Source: Prevotella sp. (lineage in GTDB: Bacteria; Bacteroidota; Bacteroidia; Bacteroidales; Bacteroidaceae). From it: a stretch of DNA of 32,814 nt. Of the stretch, positions 7,588 through 14,505 are shown one piece after another (position 1 is the first letter of the stretch; each line of letters opens with the position of its first letter). Made by a program: the position numbers and the translations under genes. The notes beneath the pieces were generated by a model. That model worked only from the letters and a program-made list of their open reading frames with translations. It did not search any database and was not told the DNA's origin. The stretch spans positions 1-32,814 of the forward strand of contig JAGCPC010000016.1 in NCBI GenBank assembly GCA_017642485.1, read 5' to 3'.

Positions 7588-7661
7588 GCTTCCTTAGCTC
7601 AGTTGGTTAGAGCATCTGACTGTTAATCAGGGGGTCCTTGGTTCAAGCCCAAGAGGGAGCG
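7588..7661 (+). tRNA. tRNA-Asn (anticodon GTT)
   Basis: The cloverleaf can be drawn by hand: acceptor GCTTCCT (7588-7594) with AGGGAGC (7654-7660), D arm containing GCTCAGTTGGTTAGAGC, anticodon stem TCTGA/TCAGG around loop CTGTTAA with anticodon GTT at 7622-7624, and T arm CTTGG/CCAAG around TTCAAGC. The discriminator base is G7661 and CCA is not encoded. It has its own promoter and terminator. Confidence 0.96.
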
Positions 7662-7665
7662 CAAA

Positions 7666-7703
7666 AAGAAGAGATTACCTATTTGGTAGTCTCTTCTTTT
7701 TTC
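7666..7703 (+). terminator. Terminator after tRNA-Asn
   Basis: A 14-bp stem (7666-7679 with 7685-7698, one G-T pair) around TATTT, followed by a T run. It is placed directly behind the tRNA. Confidence 0.85.
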
Positions 7704-7759
7704 CCTTTTGGGCGCAGAAGCCCAAGAGGGTTGCCCTCCCCGCTACTCACTGTCACCAC

Positions 7760-7811
7760 AGAGAAATAAAGCAATCGCCCATGCAGTCGCTTATGGCTAC
7801 ATGGGCGATTG
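7760..7811 (-). terminator. Probable terminator of the VirE-N/P5 unit
   Basis: A perfect 12-bp stem, CAATCGCCCATG (7772-7783) with 7800-7811, around a 16-nt loop. On the minus strand it is followed by CTTTATTT. It lies 100 bp beyond the stop of the P5-like gene, the last gene of the minus-strand unit. Confidence 0.6.
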
Positions 7812-7911
7812 ACGTTTTCAGACCCTGGCAACATGACGGTGGCAAAAATGTGCACCGAGCTTCACAGCCCAGTGCACATACTAACCATATCTTTATGAAA
7901 GTAAAAAAAGA

Positions 7912-8409
7912 TTACCTGAAGAAATTATTTGTTGTCACGGCAAGGTCATAGCCTACGTATGCCCACCGTTTCATGTCATGTAGTTGAGCAGCGTTGGCAC
8001 CCATCTCCACTCGGGTCATCGCCATCAGTAGGTTTATAACCTCCTCACGGTCTCTGAGGTTTATCTGCGTACGAGCGCAGTATTCTGGGTCTCTTGGTAC
8101 AGGTGACCACACTCCGTTCATGTAGTCGAGTACCGCTTTCACGTAACTATCCGTTTTGTTCTCATTAGGTGGTGCCCAGGTTTCGATTATCTTACCGATC
8201 GTTCGTATGCCTCTGAGGTGGTACGAGCGCAGTATCTTCACTGCTGCTCGGTAGCCTAAGCTAAAGCCTTGAAACTTTACGAATGCACCCTTATAGTTAC
8301 GATCCTGCCCTTGCCACGTCACCGTTTTAGAGTAGCGTATGTTCATGGGGTTGCAGTTACGATATGCTATTGTCTCGTTGAAATACTTCTCTTTATTCTG
8401 TCTTGCCAT
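7912..8409 (-). CDS. Structural protein P5-like / putative phage-type muramidase
   Basis: The N-terminal motif RNCNPMNIRYS is the N-x-x-N-P-x-N-I-R signature of small proteins annotated in Bacteroidales as structural protein P5; the fold is thought to be lysozyme-like, so peptidoglycan cleavage is possible. The central GFSLGYRAAVKILRSYHLRGIRTIGKIIETWAP and the TDSYVKAV segment also fit. At 165 residues it has usual length, with no signal peptide. ATG 8409 is preceded by a very strong AGGAGGT. It overlaps the end of the VirE-N/DUF3987 gene by 17 bp, a pairing common in Bacteroidales elements. Family call reasonable, enzymatic role not shown. Confidence 0.7.
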   Translation of the reverse strand: MARQNKEKYFNETIAYRNCNPMNIRYSKTVTWQGQDRNYKGAFVKFQGFSLGYRAAVKILRSYHLRGIRTIGKIIETWAPPNENKTDSYVKAVLDYMNGVWSPVPRDPEYCARTQINLRDREEVINLLMAMTRVEMGANAAQLHDMKRWAYVGYDLAVTTNNFFR

Positions 8410-10795
8410 GGTTATACCTCCTTATTGTCGCTTTGTCGCTTTGTCGCTTTGTCGCTTTTTTTTCCCAGTGCATTTTGTCCACCTGTTCTACCCATCCGTC
8501 GTTTCGCCACCGCAATACTATCCTCTGAATGGATTTGCGTGACAGGTCTCTGCGCTTCAGTGCCCCGAGGTCGTCGAGTGTGAACACGGGTGGCAGTTGG
8601 TCGAACACCGAGTGGTTGGCGCCATATCGCTGACACTCGCTTTGTGCGTCGATATACTCCTGCCTGAGCGTATTGCCGAATGCTTTCAGTTGCTCGTCAA
8701 GGCAGTATTGTGCCATCATCACGGCGAACTGAACGGAGGAGGGTCCCTCCTGAACCTTGGGATTCTCATTCTCCCTACAGTGGGGATTAAGGGGGGCTGA
8801 AAGCAGGTAGTGTATCACTCCGCAGCGGAAGCCTATCACGGCGGCAAGCTTACGGTAGGTGTCCTTCACGTGGTCTATGTCCTTGGCTGCCTCCACGCGT
8901 TTCTCTTCCACCCACTTTTCCATCGCCTTCCTGAGGCGTGGCGTGTCGATGAATCCCGTGATGCTTCTGAGCCTGGTGACAGCCTCCTGTATGCGCTCTT
9001 CTTCCATACTCGAACGCTTGCCGTATTTTGGCATCTTGGCAAACGAGGTGTCGGGCATTTCGCTCACCAGTATGCGGCTCGACAGGCCGTTCTCTATATT
9101 GTCCTGCTTGAAGCATTTCTTCATGGCTCCGTCGGTGCCCAGCATGGTCCAGTTGTAAGCCACGTTCACCATGCCCGATTCTGCCTGGTCGCTGTTATAG
9201 TCCTGTCCCCACTCACCACGGTCGAAAGCCATGCGATATATGTCATACTTTGATGACCACGAACCAGCGCCGTTGGTCTTGCGCAGTGTGTCGAGTTCTT
9301 CGCCGAAGGAGTAGAGGGTGTGGCCATGGGAGTTTTTCATGCGCTTGAGCAGGGTGGAACAGCTTACCGTCACGGGCACTGCCCTGATGAGCACCTTCGG
9401 GTCGTCGGGAGCCTTCTCGTTTGCCTTGCGTGCTTTCTTCTTCTCTTTCCACTCCTCCTCACGCTTGCGAGCCAGAGCGTCCTCCTCTTCCAGTTGGCGC
9501 TTCCACACGTCCACGGCATTCTTACACACCGATTTGCCTGATGCCTGCTCGCCTCGGATGATGGACATCAGCCCGAGGTGCTGTCTCGTTCCGTCGCAGT
9601 ACTCTACCTCCACCTGGTCGGCATACGCAGCGGCGATGGGCATCACGGCGCACAACACGGGCATGTGCATTTTCACGGGCACTCCGATGAGCGACTCCTT
9701 CAGGCCGATAGGGAGTTTCTTCGACATTCGTCGGAGATGGTTCAAGGATTTCAAATCTTCGGCTGAAGCCTCAGGGTTCAAGTCGCTCGTTGCACTCGTT
9801 GGTTCAAGGTTCGCGTTAGCCAGCCTCTGACTTTGGGTAAACAGTTGTTCTTGGAACTTCAGCAGGCGCTGGTTGGGGTTGGTATAGTTCTTGTAGAAGT
9901 CCTTCACCAGCTGCTGTATGTTCCGGTCCTTCCAATGCTCGGGCATCATCTCAGCCAGGACAGCGTTTGCCTCATCCCTTGTCAGCAGTTGGGCAGCACC
10001 GCTCAGCAGTATCTTCACCGCCGTGTGCCTGCCTCCCTCGTTCACGAAGTCGCTCGGCTCCAGTCCCTTCTCCTTCATCACGCCCTTGGCAATGAAGCGA
10101 GTGCGTTCGTCAGCACCTTTTGAACCAGCACCGTCAAGGTCAGGGTTAAGGTTAAGGTTAAGGTTAGGGTTAACCTTCCTTCCATCCACATCCAGTCCGC
10201 GGTTGAGGTATGCCTCGCGTCGTTCATCTATCTCTTCGTCAGAGAGAGGGCGGAGCCACTGTGGCGAACGGTATATCTCCTCGTCCCTGCCAGTGAGGTA
10301 TATGAAGCGCTCGGGCGTTATGCAGCTCTCGTCGTAGGGTATGCCTATCTCCTTACAAAAATCCTCCTGCGTCTCCTGTATCGTCCTGCCCACGGGCAGC
10401 CGGAGCCAGATGTGCAGTTTCCTGCGTGCCGAGTAAGCCATGCGCAGCACCATGTCATGCCATTCTGAGAGGTCGTCACTTATCACCTCCCTCACGCTCT
10501 CTGTCGCCTTCTCCACCAGTTGCTCATCATCCACGTCCACGCATGTCATAAATGTGAATGCCTCGGGTATGATGTCTTTCTGGGCGCGGTGGTTGTTGCG
10601 GAAGCGAGCATAGTGAGGACAGGCAAAGGGCAGGCGGTCTTTCAGCTTCCTATTGCCGCTGCGAATGTTTGTGATCATCTCCTTGAGCCAGCCTTCGGAG
10701 AGCAGGCTGTCCACCTGCTCCGAAGTCATAGGCTCTGCATACCCACGGTTATCCCTCTTAGGGTCTCCCGTATGTTGAGTGTTGATTGCTATCAT
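8393..10795 (-). CDS. VirE-N (BT4734-like) and DUF3987 P-loop protein
   Basis: An 800-residue protein with a VirE-N/BT4734-like N-terminal domain (~1-200, acidic CVDVDDE at 85-91, LHIWLRLPVG, PERFIYLTGRDE) and a DUF3987 ATPase-like domain with Walker A GEQASGKS at 415-422 and a FGEELDTLRK segment. The architecture recalls primase-helicase proteins of Bacteroidales mobile elements; replication or DNA-processing is an inference. The C-terminus has a winged-helix look. Four translated repeats break it: ~208-226 (VNPNLNLNLNPDL, GGTTAA family), ~325-352 (TTGAACC family), a Pro/Asn-rich stretch around NPHCRENENPKVQEG, and the tail KKATKRQSDKAT (GTCGCTTT family). ATG 10795. It is part of a minus-strand unit with small genes upstream and the P5-like gene downstream. 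Confidence 0.85.
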   Translation of the reverse strand: MIAINTQHTGDPKRDNRGYAEPMTSEQVDSLLSEGWLKEMITNIRSGNRKLKDRLPFACPHYARFRNNHRAQKDIIPEAFTFMTCVDVDDEQLVEKATESVREVISDDLSEWHDMVLRMAYSARRKLHIWLRLPVGRTIQETQEDFCKEIGIPYDESCITPERFIYLTGRDEEIYRSPQWLRPLSDEEIDERREAYLNRGLDVDGRKVNPNLNLNLNPDLDGAGSKGADERTRFIAKGVMKEKGLEPSDFVNEGGRHTAVKILLSGAAQLLTRDEANAVLAEMMPEHWKDRNIQQLVKDFYKNYTNPNQRLLKFQEQLFTQSQRLANANLEPTSATSDLNPEASAEDLKSLNHLRRMSKKLPIGLKESLIGVPVKMHMPVLCAVMPIAAAYADQVEVEYCDGTRQHLGLMSIIRGEQASGKSVCKNAVDVWKRQLEEEDALARKREEEWKEKKKARKANEKAPDDPKVLIRAVPVTVSCSTLLKRMKNSHGHTLYSFGEELDTLRKTNGAGSWSSKYDIYRMAFDRGEWGQDYNSDQAESGMVNVAYNWTMLGTDGAMKKCFKQDNIENGLSSRILVSEMPDTSFAKMPKYGKRSSMEEERIQEAVTRLRSITGFIDTPRLRKAMEKWVEEKRVEAAKDIDHVKDTYRKLAAVIGFRCGVIHYLLSAPLNPHCRENENPKVQEGPSSVQFAVMMAQYCLDEQLKAFGNTLRQEYIDAQSECQRYGANHSVFDQLPPVFTLDDLGALKRRDLSRKSIQRIVLRWRNDGWVEQVDKMHWEKKATKRQSDKATIRRYNHGKTE
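8424..8459. repeat. GTCGCTTT tandem repeat at the VirE-N/P5 junction
   Basis: Four GTCGCTTT units encode the last residues of the VirE-N/DUF3987 protein and end just before the ribosome binding site of the P5-like gene. Similar units occur at 19506-19534 (opposite orientation) and 19674-19713. Confidence 0.85.
9738..9830. repeat. GGTTCAAG repeat with hairpins inside the DUF3987 gene
   Basis: Three GGTTCAAG units (9739, 9775 and 9801) separated by GATTTcAAATC plus GGCTgaAGCC, and by an 18-bp spacer. GGTTCAAG is the complement of the CTTGAACC unit seen at 871 and 2871. The block is translated in frame. Confidence 0.7.
10120..10180. repeat. GGTTAA hexamer run inside the VirE-N gene
   Basis: A TTTGAACC unit (10120-10127) precedes GGTTAAGGTTAAGG units (10143-10176). 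It encodes the alternating NLNLNL insert at residues ~208-220. Confidence 0.75.
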
Positions 10796-10817
10796 CGTTG
10801 TTCTGTTGATCCTTTAT

Positions 10818-11126
10818 TTAAAGAAACTCTGTCAGGAAATCACTCACTTCATACATGTCGCGCTCCAGAATGCTCGTTATGCGCTTCTTGCCGAGCGTCT
10901 TCGGCACGCTCTCGTATGTCTTGATGCGTTCTTTCGACTCCTTTACCCATCCGTGCTCCGTCCGCATTATTATGCGACCACGGTCGCCACACTTAGGAGC
11001 CTTCCTTTTCCATGCCCTGAATGTCAGTTTACCCGTCTCAGTGTCAATGCACACAGAGCCTTCCACATGCATGCCACGCTTTGCGGCCTTAAATACTTCA
11101 CTGTCAATTTCTATTTTCTTAATCAT
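10818..11126 (-). CDS. Hypothetical protein, 102 aa
   Basis: I do not recognise it. It is basic, with no signal peptide or membrane segment. The N-terminal half looks beta-rich (KIEIDSEVFKAAKRGMHVEGSV) and the C-terminal half helical (RITSILERDMYEVSDFLTEFL). ATG 11126. It lies 22 bp before the VirE-N/DUF3987 gene and 112 bp after the OB-like gene, all on the same strand, so it is probably expressed with that unit. A DNA-replication accessory role is only guilt by association. Confidence 0.6.
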   Translation of the reverse strand: MIKKIEIDSEVFKAAKRGMHVEGSVCIDTETGKLTFRAWKRKAPKCGDRGRIIMRTEHGWVKESKERIKTYESVPKTLGKKRITSILERDMYEVSDFLTEFL

Positions 11127-11238
11127 TTTCTTGAGTTGATTTTAGCGAGAAGAAGCATCAGAGATTTTGGCGCCAACACTTTGAGCCCTTGGACTCTCAG
11201 TGCTCATATGAATCCTCCTCACTTCAACTCAGGGTTAG

Positions 11239-11517
11239 TTAATTGATTTTCCGTACGTCAGTCACCACGACGTCCTGAAAATAAGAGCCATTCGATTCGT
11301 GCGTCTGGAAGCGCATTGTCGCCACCACCAGAGAGCCTGCCTCAAACCTGCACTGCGCCAGGTTGCCAAACATAGCACCCACGAACTCGTCCTCATACTC
11401 GCCGCCCAGCTCCTTCAGCCTGATCATCGACTTCGCCAGCTTGCCGCTCTCCTGTTTCTTACTCGGCACCATGACGGGCTCCGTCTGTGCCATTACATTC
11501 AAAATTTTTGTTGTCAT
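11239..11517 (-). CDS. Small protein, possible OB-fold/ssDNA-binding type
   Basis: A 92-residue protein. The C-terminal SLVVATMRFQTHESNGSYFQDVVVTDVRKI resembles the last two strands of OB-fold proteins such as DUF3127, where a polar hairpin is followed by xxQDVxxxxVxKI. That fits a single-stranded DNA binding helper of the neighbouring P-loop protein, but this is inference. ATG 11517. A good promoter box lies 44 bp upstream, with two palindromic operator-like sites behind it. Confidence 0.6.
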   Translation of the reverse strand: MTTKILNVMAQTEPVMVPSKKQESGKLAKSMIRLKELGGEYEDEFVGAMFGNLAQCRFEAGSLVVATMRFQTHESNGSYFQDVVVTDVRKIN

Positions 11518-11560
11518 GATTTTTTTTCTTGCAACGCCTTTAGTGGTCGATTGCCGAGTG

Positions 11561-11618
11561 CAAAGTTAAGCACAAAAAAAAATCCGTAATACTACGGTTG
11601 TTACGCGTAATATTACGG
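11561..11618 (-). promoter_or_regulatory. Promoter and paired palindromic operators upstream of the OB-like gene
   Basis: The minus-strand -7 box TAACTTTG is at 11561-11568. Behind it lie CGTAATACTACG (11585-11596, one mismatch from a palindrome) and CGTAATATTACG (11606-11617, perfect palindrome). Their centres are 21 bp apart, two helical turns, as expected for cooperative binding of a dimeric regulator. A further inverted repeat, ATTGCCGA/TCGGCAAT, brackets the region. Confidence 0.6.
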
Positions 11619-11641
11619 ACAAATCGGCAATTGCCTTATTA

Positions 11642-12049
11642 TCAAACTATTCTGGCAAGTTTTTTCCTAAACTTTAATTCGGCTTCTGTATTAAGGCTCC
11701 TGTTGTAGTTGCTTCTCATGTTTTCAGGCTTTTTGCCCCACAAACCACCAAACACCTGCCAAAAATTTGCCATGCCCAGTTCCTCGCCCACCTTATGGGC
11801 TATCATGGCAAGTTGCCACTCTGTCACCTCCTCGGCTGGTTGCCAGTCGCCGGTCAGCAGCCGTTCCCTCACCAACTCTGCGAGCATGCCCTTCGCCCTG
11901 TTGCTCTCCAGCTCACGGGGCATAGCCGACCGCCTGGGCACCGACTCGCCCACATGCACCTCGCCAGCCTTGTCTATCGAGAGGTTCACCACCTCATTGT
12001 CGTGCACATCCACATACGAACCCTGCACGTAAACCGTATTGCCTGCCAT
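11642..12049 (-). CDS. Hypothetical protein with V-x-VQGxYxDxHDN motif
   Basis: A 135-residue soluble protein, not recognised. Its N-terminus VYVQGSYVDVHDNEVVNLSI matches the C-terminus of the protein encoded just upstream (VNVQGNYNDIHDNGSVNI); similar short beta-type motifs occur in Bacteroidales accessory proteins. The rest is helical (ELVRERLLTGDW, AMIAHKVGEELGMANFWQVFGGLWG). ATG 12049, 6 bp after the stop of the coiled-coil gene, so the two are one operon. The shared motif suggests the two proteins contact the same partner or each other. Confidence 0.65.
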   Translation of the reverse strand: MAGNTVYVQGSYVDVHDNEVVNLSIDKAGEVHVGESVPRRSAMPRELESNRAKGMLAELVRERLLTGDWQPAEEVTEWQLAMIAHKVGEELGMANFWQVFGGLWGKKPENMRSNYNRSLNTEAELKFRKKLARIV

Positions 12050-12055
12050 ACTCTT

Positions 12056-12580
12056 TTACTCCTTATCCTTATCGTTAATATTCACACTGCCGTTGTCGTG
12101 GATGTCATTGTAGTTGCCCTGCACATTCACCACCTTTCCCTCTGCCGCCTGTTCGTCGTCCAGGCTATCTATCGATGTCCTCAGGTCCTCGGGCAACATC
12201 AAACCGTTGGCATTGGCTATCTCCAGCGTTGCCGTCTTGGCAAAAGCACGCTTGTCGGCAGTCTTGCGCTTCGACCTGTTCACGTATGTGCGCAGCGCCT
12301 TCAGCACACTTTCCTCCGACGATTTCTTCGCCATTCCCGTCGTTAGCTTGTTCATCTCCACCAGTTTCATCTCCAGTTCAGCCTGCTGCTGCTTCTCGTC
12401 GCTCAACTGCTGCTGCAAGTCGCTGTTTTCCTCCTTCAGCAGGCTGTTCTCCTTCGCCAGCGAGTCAATAGCATCCAGCATCTGCAACCGCAAGTCCAAC
12501 TGCCCAATCCGCTCCACCAGTTCGTCGCGCTCCCTTTCGAGCGCCTTTCGCGCATCATGCGCCATCTCTTCATAGTCCAT
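12056..12580 (-). CDS. Coiled-coil protein with the same HDN motif
   Basis: A 174-residue soluble protein. Residues ~10-85 form a long coiled coil with heptads (ERERDELVERIGQLDLRLQML, ENSLLKEENSDLQQQLSDEK). A basic helical segment ~95-130 follows (ALRTYVNRSKRKTADKRAF), then the HDN motif at ~150-168. No known family is evident. ATG 12580. It is the first gene of the minus-strand unit and is preceded by a 70-bp promoter/operator sequence that is repeated near 16.6 kb. A structural or sensor role in a mobile element or defence unit is possible but unproven. Confidence 0.65.
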   Translation of the reverse strand: MDYEEMAHDARKALERERDELVERIGQLDLRLQMLDAIDSLAKENSLLKEENSDLQQQLSDEKQQQAELEMKLVEMNKLTTGMAKKSSEESVLKALRTYVNRSKRKTADKRAFAKTATLEIANANGLMLPEDLRTSIDSLDDEQAAEGKVVNVQGNYNDIHDNGSVNINDKDKE

Positions 12581-12650
12581 ATAGGGTCCTTCTTTCTCCT
12601 TTTTTTAGGTTAGTAATACGTCAAATTCCCCTCTGCAGCTTTGCCGCCAG

Positions 12651-12720
12651 GATTTGCAAAATTATAAAAAATCCTGCCAACTCACAACTTTTTGACAGGA
12701 TAATTTTTCGCTTTAGCATT
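12651..12720 (-). promoter_or_regulatory. Duplicated promoter/operator, copy 1
   Basis: Nearly identical to 16619-16688. It contains a dyad, ATCCTGCCAA and TTGACAGGAT with 11 bp between (one arm with a mismatch), and a minus-strand -7 box TAATTTTG at 12657-12664. It lies 71 bp upstream of the coiled-coil gene. The outer end also resembles the last codons of the methyltransferase gene that overlaps the other copy. Confidence 0.65.
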
Positions 12721-12749
12721 AGGGGAAGATATTATCTATTATCTCTTAT

Positions 12750-13517
12750 CTATTGCAGCTTAAACGTTACAGGCAGAGTAAACTTTACCCTGCATTCTAT
12801 ACCATTTTGTTTGCCAGGAACCCACTTTGGCATACTACTGATAACTCTAATAGCTTCAGCATCCAATAAAGGGTCAACACTCCTTGATACCCTAACATTC
12901 GTAATCGTACCATCCTTCTCGATGATGCAGGTACATATCACCCTACCCTGTATTCCGTTCATTTCAGCCATCATTGGATATTTTATGTGAGATGCAAGAA
13001 ACTGCATCAAAGCGCCCATACCACCAGGGAAAGAAGGCATCTGTTCTACAATATCAAATACTTTTTCTTCACTACTATGACCACCATCATTCAGACTGGA
13101 GCCGTAGCTTCTCGTACCAACAGACGAAACAGGCTGATGGCTTCCCCAATACCTATCGATAGCAGCCATTATTTCCTTTACTCTCTTCCAATAAAGAGCA
13201 CTATTCTCCTTCTGTAGGTTTCTCACGCTACTACGAAAACCACTCCTCAACTCTGAAGGCACATAATAATATCCACAATGCTTCTCATTATATATAAAGG
13301 CAGTTTCATATAACTCATCATAGCTCAAAGCCTTGTAGGTCTGCACAGCATCATCCACCCTCACGTTCTTCGGATACTCCATGTTCAATTCAGCCTTTTC
13401 AGGCAGAATAAACTCATAATCCCCAGCAGTATCTTGTTGCCCCTTTCCCTGCTTACTCTGTCCCTGCACCGAAACCATGCAGAGCAATAGCGCCAGTATC
13501 GAAATAATCTTCTTCAT
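12750..13517 (-). CDS. Secreted protein with TonB C-terminal domain
   Basis: A signal peptide (KKIISILALLLCMVSVQGQ) is followed by a ~130-residue unrecognised region and a TonB-C domain at ~155-255 (MPSFPGGMGALMQFLASHIKYP, GIQGRVICTCIIEKDGTI, VDPLLDAEAIRVISSMPKWVPG, VKFTLPVTF). It lacks the Pro-rich spacer and permanent N-terminal anchor of true TonB, so it is more likely an exported TonB-C-type protein than a functional energy transducer. Such proteins are abundant in Bacteroidales. ATG 13517. It stands 30 bp after the DUF4268 gene on the same strand. Confidence 0.85.
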   Translation of the reverse strand: MKKIISILALLLCMVSVQGQSKQGKGQQDTAGDYEFILPEKAELNMEYPKNVRVDDAVQTYKALSYDELYETAFIYNEKHCGYYYVPSELRSGFRSSVRNLQKENSALYWKRVKEIMAAIDRYWGSHQPVSSVGTRSYGSSLNDGGHSSEEKVFDIVEQMPSFPGGMGALMQFLASHIKYPMMAEMNGIQGRVICTCIIEKDGTITNVRVSRSVDPLLDAEAIRVISSMPKWVPGKQNGIECRVKFTLPVTFKLQ

Positions 13518-13547
13518 ATTTGGTTAGTGGTTGGTCTGATTCTTATT

Positions 13548-14471
13548 TTATTCTCCATATTTTGAAGCTATTTCTTTAAATATAATAGCCTTCTCCAAGA
13601 ACCAATTATAGGCCTTTTGCCATTTCTCACGTTTCTTGGGATTGATATTGGTTGTTATGAAGACACGACATGCTTTCTTTGCTTCTCTCCATTCCACCTC
13701 ACTATTCAACATTTTCGAGATTTCGTCTTTATATTTTTTGAACTGCTCAAACCGTTCTTTGTCATCATTGATGTAAATCTCTGCACCTATGCTTTGCTTC
13801 TGGGTATTGATAGTCAATCCTAAATGATAGGCAGAACTACCAATACTTAAATCATACCAATGTTGGGCAGAAGCCTTACGAGCACGAAAATGATGTTTAA
13901 ACTCTTCATTATTACTCATAGCGTCATTAAAGCCTGTCCAGAACTCAAGTTTCAACAATTCAGTATCTGAAAGTCCATCTATTGTTTTCATCGTCTTTGA
14001 CCAATCATTCGGTTTTTCAACGATGTTAAAACGTGGGGCTTTCATAGAATCACCAATCTGCCACAACTCTATCTCCAGTAGGAAAAAACAGATGTTGCTA
14101 TCAGTATGTTGATTTAACCATTCTATAGCTTGACGATGCTCATCGCGTGCTCGCTTTACTACCCATATTATTATCTCTGCTCCTTTACCTGAGGCATAGG
14201 TAATTAGTTTACCAAGATGATCATGATTAGTGTCCTCCAATTGATTCTCTATGATAACACGCCTATTGGTACCAACCTCTTTTGCAAAGATATCCACATT
14301 GAAACTCCCAACAGACGATTCTCTTTCTTCCAATTCCAGTTCAAGATCTATTGCATCACTCAGCAACGCAAGATTATCTTCTTGCGCCAACCACTTCGTG
14401 AAATCATTAGCCTCATGATGCCATACAGACCTCAAATCGGTTATTCTTATCATCTTACCTAACTTATCCAT
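13548..14471 (-). CDS. DUF4268 / nuclease-like protein
   Basis: The N-terminal half resembles a PD-(D/E)xK nuclease fold: VDIFAKE (metal-binding Asp candidate) followed by RRVIIENQLEDTNHDHLGKLITYASG, where the usual E-x-K reads ENQ, and IIWVVKRARDEHRQAIEWLN. The C-terminal half matches DUF4268 (FWTGFNDAM, WYDLSIGSSAYHLGLTIN, AEIYINDDKERFEQFKKYKDEI). Such proteins occur near restriction or defence genes and are not well characterised. ATG 14471; a downstream ATG (MIRITDL) is an equally good start. The ENQ variant is known in nuclease-like families, so activity cannot be excluded or assumed. Confidence 0.75.
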   Translation of the reverse strand: MDKLGKMIRITDLRSVWHHEANDFTKWLAQEDNLALLSDAIDLELELEERESSVGSFNVDIFAKEVGTNRRVIIENQLEDTNHDHLGKLITYASGKGAEIIIWVVKRARDEHRQAIEWLNQHTDSNICFFLLEIELWQIGDSMKAPRFNIVEKPNDWSKTMKTIDGLSDTELLKLEFWTGFNDAMSNNEEFKHHFRARKASAQHWYDLSIGSSAYHLGLTINTQKQSIGAEIYINDDKERFEQFKKYKDEISKMLNSEVEWREAKKACRVFITTNINPKKREKWQKAYNWFLEKAIIFKEIASKYGE

Positions 14472-14505
14472 ATCTCGTATTATTTATAGTTAGACATCTT
14501 TCTCA

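Noticed and set aside
10136-10180. Telomere-like GGTTAA repeats
   Set aside because: They lie inside a reading frame in the middle of the contig and recur at 819, 2834 and 4530; they are one of the dispersed repeat families.
12750-13517. Functional TonB for transport
   Set aside because: Only a TonB-C domain behind a cleavable-looking signal peptide; no Pro-rich spacer and no ExbBD neighbours.
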